From Cerioporus squamosus (lineage: Eukaryota > Basidiomycota > Agaricomycetes > Polyporales > Polyporaceae): a stretch of DNA of 25,885 bases. Positions 1 through 9,865 of this stretch are shown here, one piece after another. The stretch covers positions 1 to 25,885 of the forward strand of contig JABYQS010000385.1 of assembly GCA_022592435.1 (NCBI GenBank). The letters are read 5' to 3'. The position numbers were made by a program, and so were the translations under genes. The notes under the pieces were generated by a model. That model did not search any database. It saw nothing but the letters and a program-made list of their open reading frames with translations, and was not told the origin of the DNA. Positions within the stretch are counted from its first letter, which is position 1. Every line of letters begins with the position of its first letter.

Positions 1-996
1 CATCAGTCGGGACCTTGCTGCAGCACACCCGGAGACAATCAGTGAGCACACGCACTCAATGTCCACATGCAGCTGCGGTAGGAGGAGCGGGTACTTCAGC
101 GCGCGAAGCCTCGATATCAAGCCGAGCTGCAGTCCCGCAGATACCCATTCTCCCCGCTCGTTCTCCCGTCTCGTTCGCATGATACCCCTGCCTCGTCGAC
201 GTCGACGAGGCTCAGTCCGCACGCCTTCCCAGTCAATCCAGACGCCCTCCGTATCGTCCAGCTGGATAGACGTTGCCTGTTCTCCGCTCTCGATATCCAG
301 ACTTGACGTATGTCAGGTCGTACCAGTCCGACCATCCTCGTTCCAGGTATGTCTCATTAAGCATCGCATCACAGCCTGCGTTCGTTGATGTACTGCATCT
401 AGCCTCGCCGCGCCCGCCTGGTGTGATCGCTCGTCTGCCTTCCGCGCCCCTCTAGACGAGGGGCTTACAGGTCCTCGACCCCAACAGCTAACATGTGGGG
501 TCCTCCTCTCCTCCTTCGCCGCCTCTGCCTTCGCCTCCTCCTCCAGCTCATTCCGTCCCCCATTATGCGCTATCGACCGTCTCGTAGGATCGACTTCCTC
601 GTTGACTGCAGCGGGTCACGCAAGCTGCGCTGGGTCGCGCGCATCGACCGTGCACCCGACCGCGACGCAGACCCATCTACCAACTCGAACTCAAACACGA
701 ACACTCACGTATCCACAGCCGCGGACTCCGCCGCGGTTATACCGTCGCGCCCGATGCGTGACAGGCTCCGACCACGCCCGGATCGTACAGCGTACGTGCG
801 CGTTCCGCCACATTGTCCATCAGTTCGTCTATTCTGTTCCTGGGGCTGACGTTACCCGTTCTGCATGCAGTACCACGGCCGTCGTGCACTTCGAACTTCG
901 AAGTCGACGCCCGCTCTCCCTCCCTCCACCCACCCATCCCTGTTATTCGCTGATATACACGCCGTCGGACCGGCCAGTGGGAGGCCTCGTCATCGC
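1..996. other. Non-coding stretch, no gene recognised
   Basis: Several short open frames exist on both strands, but none has a recognisable domain, a convincing start context or plausible splicing. The sequence is GC-rich with pyrimidine-rich runs near 490-550. The only structured item I see is the perfect palindrome at 190-211, listed separately. A diverged 5' or 3' gene end cannot be excluded. Confidence 0.5.
190..211. repeat. 22-bp perfect palindrome
   Basis: The bases at 190-211 read the same on both strands and consist of nested GTCGAC hexamers (SalI-type sites) flanked by GCCTC and GAGGC. Symmetry ends at 189 and 212. It could form a short cruciform or bind a dimeric regulator, but nothing nearby shows a function. 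Confidence 0.85.
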
Positions 997-1170
997 CTCC
1001 CGGACACCAGCGCACGCGCTCCCGGACACTAGTGCACCCGCTCCCGAACACCAGCGCACCCACTCCCGGACACCAGCGCACCCACTCCCGGACACCAGCG
1101 CACTCACTCCCGGACACCAGCGCACCCACTCCCGGACACCAGCGCACCCACTCCCGGACACCAGCGCACA
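997..1170. repeat. Minisatellite, 22-bp unit, 8 copies
   Basis: Eight tandem units start at 997, 1019, 1041, 1063, 1085, 1107, 1129 and 1151. The consensus begins CTCCCGGACACCAGCGCACC. The first three units carry most of the substitutions (for example CACTAGTG for CACCAGCG in unit 2), and the later units are nearly identical. The unit is not a multiple of three, so the array is open in several frames. That explains the repetitive but unconvincing open frames on both strands. There are no unique spacers, so it is not a CRISPR array. Confidence 0.95.
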
Positions 1171-1259
1171 CATCCGACCCCTCCCCGCAGACAAACCAAG
1201 ATGACCACTAACAGCAGCATATCCCACCCCCATCCACATGTCATCCACTGACAAGGGGC

Positions 1260-1336
1260 GTGTGGTACGGCCACCGCTCGCCCTCTCAACTCACCTTGAG
1301 AGTGTGTGGTACAGTCACCGCACGCCCTCTCAACTC
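1260..1336. repeat. Two 33-bp imperfect direct repeats
   Basis: Copies at 1260-1292 and 1304-1336 start GTGTGGTAC and end CGCCCTCTCAACTC. They differ at three positions and are 44 bp apart. They lie just beyond the 22-bp minisatellite but are unrelated in sequence. Confidence 0.85.
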
Positions 1337-2298
1337 GTCTGAGTAGTGTGCGATGACAACCAACCCATCTTCTCCTTACCTTCTGTCACGCCCTCCGCTT
1401 ACCCTCCATGACCCTTTATCTACTTAGTGTTCAGCTTGTAGTAACTACGCTGTAACCCATGGCCCTCGCGTTATAAATCAATGCGCGATTAAAACTTCAC
1501 GCGCACAACAAAGCTAAATATCGGTGCTGGTCGCCTCTACTTGACTTCAGGCGCTTGTCGTAGTGTGGCTGCATCAAGTGGACGACAGCAAGATCAATCT
1601 TGTTTCTTTCTACACCGCCATCACCTCGACAGCTTTGGTGTCACGTTTCAAGTCAGACTTACAGCCGGACTATCAGGCTCAGGCTGACATCTGAAGGTCT
1701 AGATCAAGGTGAGTTGATCATGATCTCCCGCAAATTGGCTGAAGCTCTGCGCGATTTTTGATGCATCTTTCGTCTGTAGGGTTATCTGCACTGACTTGGC
1801 GTACCTGGCAGTGGACATGGGACTATGGATGGAGGCAGCGACTCGACCGTATGTCTTGTGAGTACTGCTCATGAATCGTATGGCGTAATTAACCCGCAGC
1901 TGCGAAGCATCATCTTGAGCTCAAGCCCGAATTCGGCCCTGAGACAACAAGCTGGATAGCGGACGCGCCTTCCTGCGACAATTAACCCGGACGTGACCGG
2001 CCCCACCGCGAAGCTATGGTTATCATCCAATCCCTTGCTCAGCACCTGTTCGCGTCCCTGCTCGATGTCAGCGTGTGGGCGATTCGATCCCGGCGAGACG
2101 GCGGCAGTGATGCGCCGCGAGAACGGCCTTGACGGGATCTGATGCTCGTCCTTTGGCGGGCTCGGGAAACCCTCCACACGAATCAAGTGTATCTGCGCAG
2201 TGATGAACTGCAGCGCCATCATGTAATCTAACACCGCAAATCCGAGGGACGGTCTCAGTGCCCGGGACATTGATGCCGCTGGCCGAGGTCCTGCGTCG
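1337..2298. other. Intergenic region upstream of the secreted-protein gene
   Basis: No domain is recognisable here. A 133-codon open frame runs on the minus strand from 2270 to 1869, but it resembles nothing I know and its start lies only about 30 bp from the TATA box of the downstream gene. The right end probably holds the promoter of the 2459 gene. Confidence 0.5.
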
Positions 2299-2305
2299 TA
2301 TATAA
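2299..2305 (+). promoter_or_regulatory. TATA box of the small secreted-protein gene
   Basis: The sequence TATATAA lies about 155 bp upstream of the ATG at 2459. A start site 30-60 bp downstream would leave a 5' leader of roughly 100 nt, part of it pyrimidine-rich (2370-2440). Such a canonical TATA box is consistent with a strongly or conditionally expressed secreted-protein gene; that inference is mine. Confidence 0.6.
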
Positions 2306-2458
2306 GGGACTCGATGGAGGGCAGAAAGTCCTCACAGCTGGAACTTTCTAACCTTCATACGCCGCGCGTATTCCCTCTTCTTTCTCCCAACCGCCTCCCT
2401 TTCTGGACCCGTCGCTCTCTAGCACTTTTCCTTAACGAACACGATCCATCTCGTCATC

Positions 2459-2994
2459 ATGAAGTTCTCCACGATCATCCTTGCCACCGCCGCTGCCGTC
2501 GTCTCGGTCTACGGTGCCCCCACCGTCGAGAAGCGTGGCGTCGACCCCGCCCTCGTTCCCGACTTCGGTGTCCAGCGGGGTGCCAACCCCAACGGCACGG
2601 GGTACGTGCTCATCCAAATTTGCTCTAGAACGCTGTCTTCTGACATGCCTCCGCAGGAGCTGCACTGGCATCAACGGTATCCTTATCCCCTGCACGTGCC
2701 CGCCTGACCGTGGCGAGTTCATCAACGTACGTTGACACTCATCCACCCTATCGAGTTTCGACACTGACCCGTCCACGCATACAGGCCTTGAACGCGAACG
2801 TCGCAGCGGGCCACGCCATCAACAACCCGCCCATCGCCACGCCGTTCCCCACCGGCAACTCCAAGGGCGAGCAGCAGGCGCGTATCGCCACCCTGCTCTC
2901 GACGCTCCAGAACCTCCACGGTCCTGGTGTAGGCTGCCCCGCCGTGTCGACCGTGTACGGTCAGCTCCAGCAGCAGATCAACGCGCTTCCGTGA
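2459..2994 (+). CDS. Small secreted protein, Kex2-processed, 4 cysteines (three exons)
   Basis: Exons are 2459-2601, 2657-2726 and 2785-2994. The introns at 2602-2656 (55 nt) and 2727-2784 (58 nt) both have GTACGT-like donors, CTGAC branch sites and CAG acceptors. The product is 140 aa. Residues 1-20 form a signal peptide (MKFSTIILATAAAVV start), followed by a Kex2-type Lys-Arg at 25-26, so the mature chain likely begins at Gly27. The mature part has a Cys-containing SCTGINGI segment, a PCTCPPDR motif, an Ala/Asn-rich helical stretch and a GVGCPA motif, giving four Cys in all. This pattern recalls a family of small secreted proteins common in Agaricomycetes with no known function. It is not a hydrophobin, which needs eight Cys. 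The role outside the cell is unknown. Start and splicing are well supported because splicing turns three short frames into one continuous protein. Confidence 0.88.
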
Positions 2995-3617
2995 AGTGCT
3001 CACGACGTCGTTCCTTTTCGGCGGGGTTTGGGAGATTTTTCAGGGGATTGTCACGGTCGTGTTATGCTAGTTAGTACATTTCAATCGACGGGTGCCAGTC
3101 ACCTTGTTCCAGCTGTCCATCCACATGTGATCGAGAGTCATCGATACCTCTTCAAGTCTCTGGGGCAGCCATAGTCCTTGCAACGCTCTAGGACGCCGAT
3201 ACACTGCGAAGAGCCGCGGTGTGGTATGCCGTCATCGCATACGAAACTTCGAAACTTAAGCCCGGTCAGCTGTTTCGATGGAAACTCAAGGTTTGGGACT
3301 CTTCTCATCTTCGCGATAGAACTGATCGAGGACCTGAAGCATGGCGAGTCTTCTGGCTGGCTGGTATGTATACTGACCACTGCTGCGGTAGGTCGTGTCG
3401 TGTACTGAGCGCCAGCGTTGCTTCTGCAGCAGAATCGAAGTGTCTCCGCCACATGAAATAAAACTCTAGGAGCTGCGGTAGACAAAGATGCAAGGCTCAG
3501 ACGTCGCCACGCTCATATCTTGCCTCTTGCGCTCGAGTACGCGTCCCTGGACAGGCTGAGTAACTATCCCCGCTCAGCAGTATCCCGGCTACACATCTTC
3601 CTACACCAATATCGACC
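2995..3617. other. Intergenic region between secreted-protein and RGG/GW genes
   Basis: It holds the 3' untranslated end of the upstream gene and, probably, the promoter and 5' leader of the gene starting at 3618. Short open frames on both strands show no recognisable domain. I see no clear terminator, tRNA or repeat. Confidence 0.5.
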
Positions 3618-6418
3618 ATGTACACTTGGAGCAACGCCTCCTCTCGTGGAGGCTCTCGCGGAGGACGTGACGGCGCGCGCGGCGGGGCGGAGCTTGGGCC
3701 CGGTCGTCGTGTCTGGCGCAATGGAGGCGGACCCGGTTACACAGGTGAGACGGCAAGCAGCGCAGCACGTCTCACCAAAAGCATCAGCGGCGGCGGCAAC
3801 GAAGGTCTCCACTCATCTTTATGGGGAGACCAAGGGCAGAGCGCGTCCGCCGGGCGGGGAGGATACTGGGGACAAGCGAGGGGAAGAGGGGCGCCGCCTC
3901 GTGGTCGCGGCGGTAGTAGCCAAGGTTCAGAGCTTCGCTCCAGCATATCTTCGCACGAGTACGGCACCTCGACGTACACCGACGTGCCCGTACCCAGCAC
4001 GCGCGAGAGCAGCTCGACGCAGAGTCCTGTTCGCGGTACCAGAGGCCGATACACCACTTCAGCTGCTCGTGGCGGTCGTGGAGCATTCGGAAACTCTGCG
4101 GGGTATACTGGACGAGGCGGATACGAGGGCAGAGGCCGCGGTGGGCAGACTCAGCGCGGTCGCGGAGGTTTCCAAGCTGAAGGGCAGGAGGGCACTCGAT
4201 GGGGGGACTCTGCAACATCCGGCTCGGCGGACCCCTGGACTGGGTTCCCATACTCCGGAAGTGCTGCGACGTCTAACGTGACCGACCTCTGGGGTGGAGC
4301 GGGTGTACAAGACAACAACAGCGCAGAGAGCGCTCGTGGTAGCTTCCGAGGGCGCGGAGCTGGACGCGGACGGGACGGGACGTCGGCGGGCACTACTAGT
4401 GGATGGAACGAGCAGCCCGCTCGTGGCGGGCGAGGCGGACGTGGTCGGACTCCTAGCGGCGGGCGCGGTTGGACTCCTCGCGGCGAGCGCGGCGGTCGCA
4501 GCAGCTTTCAAGGACAAGAAGGGCCGTCAAGTCCTCCCGGCCCCGAAGTCAACCTCCCGCCTCCGCGCGACATCATGGGCAATCTACTCGTTCCTGCGAT
4601 CGTACAGCTGTCCGCGCCAGAGGAAGTCTCGTTGGAAAAGCCAATCGTCATCGAGGACTTCCGGACCATCTCTTCGTACACCTGGAGCAAGGACAAGAAC
4701 CCGACGATCATCGTTCCTGGTGAGCATCAGAGTCCTGCATTACGCATTAGTCTACTGGTACGATGCTCAATGCACACGGACAGGCGCACCTCGTCAGTGG
4801 CTGGACCGTCCGCTTCCAATCCGCGTGCCGTTCGACAAAGGCATCAGGATCTTCCACGAGGACGCCTTGCACATGGGGGCCGAGTCGACACTCCTGCCTC
4901 TCTTCCGTGCCGTAGACGCGCTCGCCGCACATTTCGTTCCACAGGATGCAGTCAACGAGAGCGCAATCGACTGGTCGACCGTCGACTTCGTGACCGATCG
5001 CAACAACCTCCGGAAGCTCATCCGCTGGGTCCGGGAGCCCTATCCCACTCCGTCGCCTACCCCGTCTCCATCCGGTGCAGACACTCCAGCTATTCCGACG
5101 GACGCTGAGAGTGAGGTGACTGCGTCGAGCGACTCGGTGGCCTGGGATCCGAGGAAGGACTTCCGCATTGATATGCAGCTCGGCGGAGCGAGCACTGTAC
5201 TCATGCACCGGTGGGCGGCGCAAGCCCGCGAGTGGGTCGAGCCTCCAAAGGCTGGGTGTCGTTGGAACTTTGAGCGCGAAAGCACCGCGGCTGTCCCGGC
5301 ATGCGAGGATGGAGGAGGTCACTACAGAATCGTGCAGTATGTGAGTGCGCGAGCTCATGTAGAGGATGCATCGTCAGAACAGCTTACCTTGGTGACATAC
5401 AGAGCATCGGCGGCCTGAAACTCGTCGTCCGTTTCGAGGTCGACGCCTTCGAAAACCGGATGCTGCACTGGCGTTTGCCAAAGAACTTGAGTCGCCCGTC
5501 TCGCCCAAGGAAGTCTCGCTGTGGGGAGATACACCTGCTCCCATCTCAGGGGCTGAATGGGGACCTGCTGACGTGGCGGAGAGGCCGGCTGTAGCGCCGC
5601 AGAAGATCGTGAAGACAGAGGAGGTCGACTTGTGGGGTGGACCAGTCAGCGCTCCCAGCGATTGGGGTGTCTCGGAGCCGTCTCCTGCGTCGGACTCGCA
5701 GGATAACAAAGGCGGATGGGAAATCAAGAGCGACGTATCTGCGTGGGGACCTGTGGACGACGCGACATCATGGGGTTCAACGACTATCAAAGACGAGGTG
5801 GCGGCATGGGTCCCAGCTAAGACTGCAGGGGCCCTGGGCGATGCGACTGCTTGGGGTGTAGGGGACGCAGGTCATGCATCTGTGCGGGCTGGTCAAGGTG
5901 GTCCGTTAACGAAGCCAGGAGCCAAGAGCGACGCACCGTCGTGGGGTCCATCGACCGCAGTCGACTTCGACACGACCTCTTCCTTCGTTCCTATCGCAGA
6001 CTTCAAGGTCATCCGAGCGGGAACGCTACTTCCTCAGTCGAACATCCTTGAGCTTGCAACGCGCTCGGCGAAGTACCTCGACCGCACGAGCGGCAACGAT
6101 ACCTTCCTCCAGATGTTCCTGACGCAGACGCCGACTCATCTCATTGCAGTTCATCAACGCGGCACGTTCGAGCGCGTCATCAGGCAGGAGCTCGCATCCG
6201 AGGAATTCATGCGCATCGGGGAGGTGGAAGACATACGACGTGGCATCGCGCAGTTCGTCGAGCTGTTGCGGGAGATACAGCGGCTCGTAAAGGAGCACGG
6301 TAAAGAGGGACGCGTTAGCTTGGTTTGCGAGAAAGGTAAACTGGAGATGTTTGGGCTTGTCGGACAAGAAGGACTCGTACGCCAAGAGGAGCTGGCGCGA
6401 TTCGACCGCGGTGTCTGA
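3618..6418 (+). CDS. RGG- and GW/WG-rich protein with conserved fungal domain; one apparent frameshift
   Basis: Exons are 3618-4719, 4784-5340 and 5403-6418 (introns 64 and 62 nt, good donors and CAG acceptors). The ATG sits in an ACCATG context. Length would be about 891 aa if the exon 3 frame break is ignored. Residues 9-310 are rich in RGG/GRG repeats, typical of RNA-binding or arginine-methylated regions. From about residue 318 comes a conserved domain with IEDFRTISSYTW, PTIIVPG, LPLFRAVDAL and VDFVTDRNNLRKL, ending in GGLKLVVRFEVDA. A low-complexity linker (about 575-740) carries nine WG/GW dipeptides, and a C-terminal domain contains TPTHLIAVHQRGTF. I recall this domain pair from many fungal proteins databases call 'geranylgeranyl pyrophosphate synthetase'. 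I see no DDxxD prenyl-transferase motif, so that label looks wrong. In exon 3 the frame moves by one base near the A4 run at 5452-5455. Function unknown; RNA-related by composition. Confidence 0.8.
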
Positions 6419-7061
6419 AGTGATCCCGTGCCCGGTACTGCTACTTCATCGTCGACATATGCATGCTGCACGCTGGTGCGAGCTGATTTCTTGATCAATT
6501 GTTGGTATCACAAGAGGTATCGTATGTGGACTCACATAGCTAGCGCATTACGTGGTGACGGTGCAAGTTCAAGAGAGGAAAGATAAGCGCGCATTCAAGT
6601 TGACCTTGTACTATTACTTACCTCCATGTTAACCCTTCGTCCGATGCGTTTCGTCGCTCCTTTCTCTGCTCGTGGCGTATTTCTTGAAAGGAAACATACT
6701 GGGTGATGTATCTGGCGAATGGATGGGTGGCAGACTACGCTCAAGAATGTCACATTGGCCGGAGCATGGTACGCTGCCTGAAGACTCCTTGGTCGCGGAC
6801 GCACGGTTAAGGATGTGATTGAGTACGTCGATGAAAAATGTCCTCAGACCTGACTTTGCAAGCTTCACGCGCACAGCGGTCAAGAGTCGGGGCCTTCCCA
6901 TTGAATCCCAACATCCCACGCGCGCGCACTCGCAGCGGAATCTCAAGTTTCAACATCCCACGGCGCCGGCTCGCTGGCTCGCTATCACGACTTGTCCTCA
7001 ACCCCGCATCATCACCGAATATCCTCTGCGGCCAGCGTTGTATCCCAGTTGCCATCCTCCT
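6419..7061. other. Intergenic region between RGG/GW gene and SDR gene
   Basis: There is no recognisable gene. The stretch carries the 3' end of the upstream gene and the probable promoter of the dehydrogenase gene, which is on the same strand. Open frames here are short and overlap on both strands without domains. Confidence 0.5.
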
Positions 7062-8427
7062 ATGGGCATTATCGCGTCCAACTTGTGGAATGTCTGGTCT
7101 GCTCTTTCGCAGTTCTATCCACCGAAACCGCAGTTCACCGTCCATCAAATACCGGACTTGAGCGGGCGCGTCATCATCGTCACAGGTATGCTACGTTATA
7201 CTCGTGAATGGACATTGCAAGCTGACCATCCATTTGCTCCGCAGGTGGCTACTCGGGCTTGGGATATGAGACTGTCAAGGTGCGGATATGACGCGCGCGC
7301 AGCGGAACACGCCATTCTCACGATTATTCACAGATTCTGTTGCAACGCAACGCGAAGGTCTATGTCGCTGGACGGAGCAGAGAGAAGGCAGAGAAGGCGA
7401 TTGCTGCTCTGAAGCAGCAAACGGGCAAGGAAGCCTTGTTCCTTGAACTCAATCTGGCCAGTCTGGCGTCGATCAAGGAGGCCGCAGAAGAGTTCCTAAG
7501 CAAGGAACGCGAGTTGCACGTACTCTTCAACAACGCGTACGTCTTCCTTCGCAGTCCAACTCACTTCGCTAATGACAATGTTCGAGCTTAGCGGTATCAT
7601 GTGGCCTCCCAAGGACCTCCTCACCGAAGACGGCTATGATCTGCAGTGGGGGACCAACGTTCTCGGCCACTGGTATCTCACCGAGCTCCTGATGCCTGCA
7701 CTCCTCGCCGGGGTTGAGACGTCTCCTGACCACCACGCTCGCGTCGTCACCACGTCGTCCAGTGGCGCGTACTCACGGACGATCGATTGGGATACCCTCA
7801 AGGATACTCCGGCACGTCACAAGCAGTCGACCGAGAATCTGTACTACCAGAGCAAGTTTGTACGTTCTCCGGGAGCTGACACACAGAGGGACCGCCGCTG
7901 ATACCGCGTATGCAGGGCAACGTTGTCGTTGCACGACAGGTTGCGAAGCGATATGCAGACAAGGGGATTGTGTCGATATCTCTCAACCCTGGTATGTCTT
8001 GCTTCTGTTCCGGTGCGGTGTCCACTAATGACGGTTTGCAGGGAACATCGAGACTGACTTGCAGCGTCACATGTCCCCGCTGGCGCGGAACATCATGGTA
8101 CGAGCTCCTGTGCAGTCAGCCACGTTCAGCCTGATTATTCCGGATTATCTGTCTTCGCAGAAGCGCACCATCCTTCACCCGACCTCTTTTGGTGTTCTCA
8201 CGCAACTCTTCGCGGGGACTATGCCGGAGGCTCTGAACTGCAACGGGGAGGTACGTCGTATTCAGCTCATGAGCACTGAGCCCAATGCCGGAGCTGACCT
8301 GCTCGCACAGTTCCTGATTCCTTGGGCGCGCCTTGGAAGATGCAGGGCAGAGGCGTACAATGACGCGCTTGGTGAGCGGTTGTGGCAGTGGCTTGAAGAT
8401 GAGACGAAGGGCTACAACCGTGACTGA
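7062..8427 (+). CDS. Short-chain dehydrogenase/reductase (eight exons)
   Basis: Exons are 7062-7185, 7245-7279, 7334-7536, 7592-7859, 7916-7991, 8042-8097, 8161-8250 and 8311-8427; the seven introns are 50-63 nt with GT..AG ends. The product is 322 aa. It is a classical Rossmann-fold NAD(P)-dependent oxidoreductase. The cofactor motif TGGYSGLG is at residues 41-48 and was rebuilt across intron 1. NNAG is at 119-122, split by intron 3. N143, the Ser cluster at 176-178 and Y205-xxx-K209 form the usual catalytic set, and an NPG motif follows. A basic AGRSREKAE stretch after strand 2 suggests NADP(H) preference. The length and the short extension before the fold resemble retinol-dehydrogenase/WW-oxidoreductase-like fungal SDRs; the substrate cannot be told. 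No membrane anchor is obvious. The frame is intact. Introns 6 and 7 are multiples of three without stops, so retention would keep the frame. Confidence 0.9.
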
Positions 8428-9290
8428 ACTACTTACTGGTGTACGACGTCGACCTGTCGCGTTCGACCATTATGCAGGGATATCCACCGATGTTGCTACT
8501 TGAGGAATATTGAGTAAGTAATAGACAGGTGAAGCTGTCTCAGCGTTAATGCCTGTTAGCCGACTCGGAACGCCACGTGGGCGGCGGCTATCAAGGAAAC
8601 CGTGTAGTAGGTACACTTTGAAAGTCAACTACTGTGGGGGGCTCCTCTTTCCATAACCGCCACCACGGCGCGTTTCTCTCACGGTCCCTGGCTCCTAGGA
8701 GCAGCCATACCGTGTGTCGTATATCTAAGAATCAGTCATGAAGAACACATCCTTGAAGGTCAACGACACTGTCTTCGCTCTTGAATCCTGAATTTGCGTG
8801 CAAACACTCTCGAGTGCATTGCTCGACGGAGACCATCCTCCGCTGCCCTATGAGCCTGTGCAATATTTGTAGCACTGATGCCTGCAAGGGCGTGTCTAGT
8901 CAGACGCACCTCTCCCATAGCAAGAAGAGAGCTCGGAAGCACCCTGCCCCTCCTCAAAGAGAGAATGGCAAGAGCACCCCAGTCTCGGAGGTGCCAGCGA
9001 GGGCATCTCCAACACTGGGCAGCTATCTAAGCGCCTGGATGGCGTTAACACCCTTGACCCTGCTAAGTCCGAGATCACCAGCTAGGCATGCTGGTGGCAA
9101 TGTGGCCAGGGCTCTGGCCGCATGGCCCAACCGTGGGCAAGATGCCTAAGGGGCCTAGCACATGAAATGCCCCGCGCGTGACAGCGCAAGCCAGGTGAGA
9201 AGTATCCCACCACGTGACAATACATGTCGATGCGCTGAGGTTGTGTCATTTTGTGGCAAGGATGCTGCATGCTGTAAGCACGGTACACCC
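8428..9290. other. Intergenic region, no gene recognised
   Basis: It contains the 3' end of the SDR gene, then sequence without domains. A 122-codon frame at 8781-9149 on the plus strand has scattered Cys and Lys codons but no family resemblance, and overlapping minus-strand frames are just as long. I do not call a gene here. Confidence 0.5.
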
Positions 9291-9865
9291 TGTCGTGGCG
9301 ACTAGATGCGTAGACACCAGACGTCAATCAGCGACGGTCTGAGGGGCGAGCGGCGAGGAGCCGAAAGGGGGGAGTAGAGAGAAAGCTCGACGAGGGCAGA
9401 GCAACGACCGGCTCGGAGGCACGAAGTCGTTGATAGCTAGTCTTCACGCGCACTGCAACAGACTAGTCCCAATGACCAGGTTATATTAGCACAGAGACAA
9501 GGGGAAAGTACATGGGGGAAAGCGCACCTAGTCCCAATGACCAGGAGGTCGAGATGGGGACCAGGTATGCGCTAGGAAGGGTTTATATACTAGTCTACTC
9601 TGAACAATCACGTGCCAGTGGAAGTGACTTATGCGGGAAAGGGAGCGAGGCTGTACAAGTGGGAGACAAAAGGGTGGGAAAACACATGGTAACGGGATGG
9701 TAAGTGTGAGAACAAGGCATGCGGTCGCAGGAACAGAGCATACGGGCGCAAGAATGAGATCAAGGGGTCCAAAATGGGATGTGTACGAAGTAGGAAAGGG
9801 ATCAAGATGGGAAAGTGAAACTTCCAGGGAAAACGAAAAGGGGTGCTGGTCCACTGACTGTGACA
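9291..9865 (-). mobile_element. Probable solo LTR (minus strand)
   Basis: Read on the minus strand this 575-bp stretch begins TGTCACAGTC and ends CGCCACGACA, i.e. TGT..ACA termini of an LTR. A TATA box (TATATAAAC) lies at 9582-9590, about 275 bp inside, as expected for a U3/R border. The flanking pentamers are CACCC on the left and CGCCC on the right, a target duplication with one mismatch. The stretch is purine-rich on the plus strand and has no credible gene. It is unrelated in sequence to the LTRs at 11257 and 19401. No internal retroelement region is attached, so it would be a solo LTR left by recombination. The call rests on termini, TATA and near-duplication only. Confidence 0.45.
9463..9545. 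repeat. 18-bp direct repeat inside the probable solo LTR
   Basis: CTAGTCCCAATGACCAGG occurs exactly at 9463-9480 and again at 9528-9545. Both copies lie on the transcribed side of the putative TATA box of the minus-strand LTR, i.e. in its presumed R/U5 part. Confidence 0.9.

Noticed and set aside
59..849. Several overlapping ORFs at the window start
   Set aside because: All are short, on both strands, without recognisable domains or start context.
997..1170. Repeat array as a CRISPR
   Set aside because: Units are directly adjacent with no unique spacers, and the sequence is fungal. It is a minisatellite.
1869..2270. 133-codon minus-strand ORF upstream of the secreted-protein gene
   Set aside because: No domain and no splice support, and it overlaps the probable promoter of the 2459 gene.
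2459..2994. Hydrophobin
   Set aside because: Only four Cys and no paired CC spacing; hydrophobins have eight Cys.
5473..5549. 77-nt intron repairing the frame in the RGG/GW gene
   Set aside because: The donor GTTTGC is weak, the other introns here are 50-64 nt, and the removed stretch encodes a WG motif like its surroundings. A missing base in A4 is simpler.
3618..6418. Geranylgeranyl pyrophosphate synthetase
   Set aside because: This is a label I recall for the family, but I find no DDxxD aspartate-rich motifs of prenyl synthases, and the RGG/GW composition does not fit.
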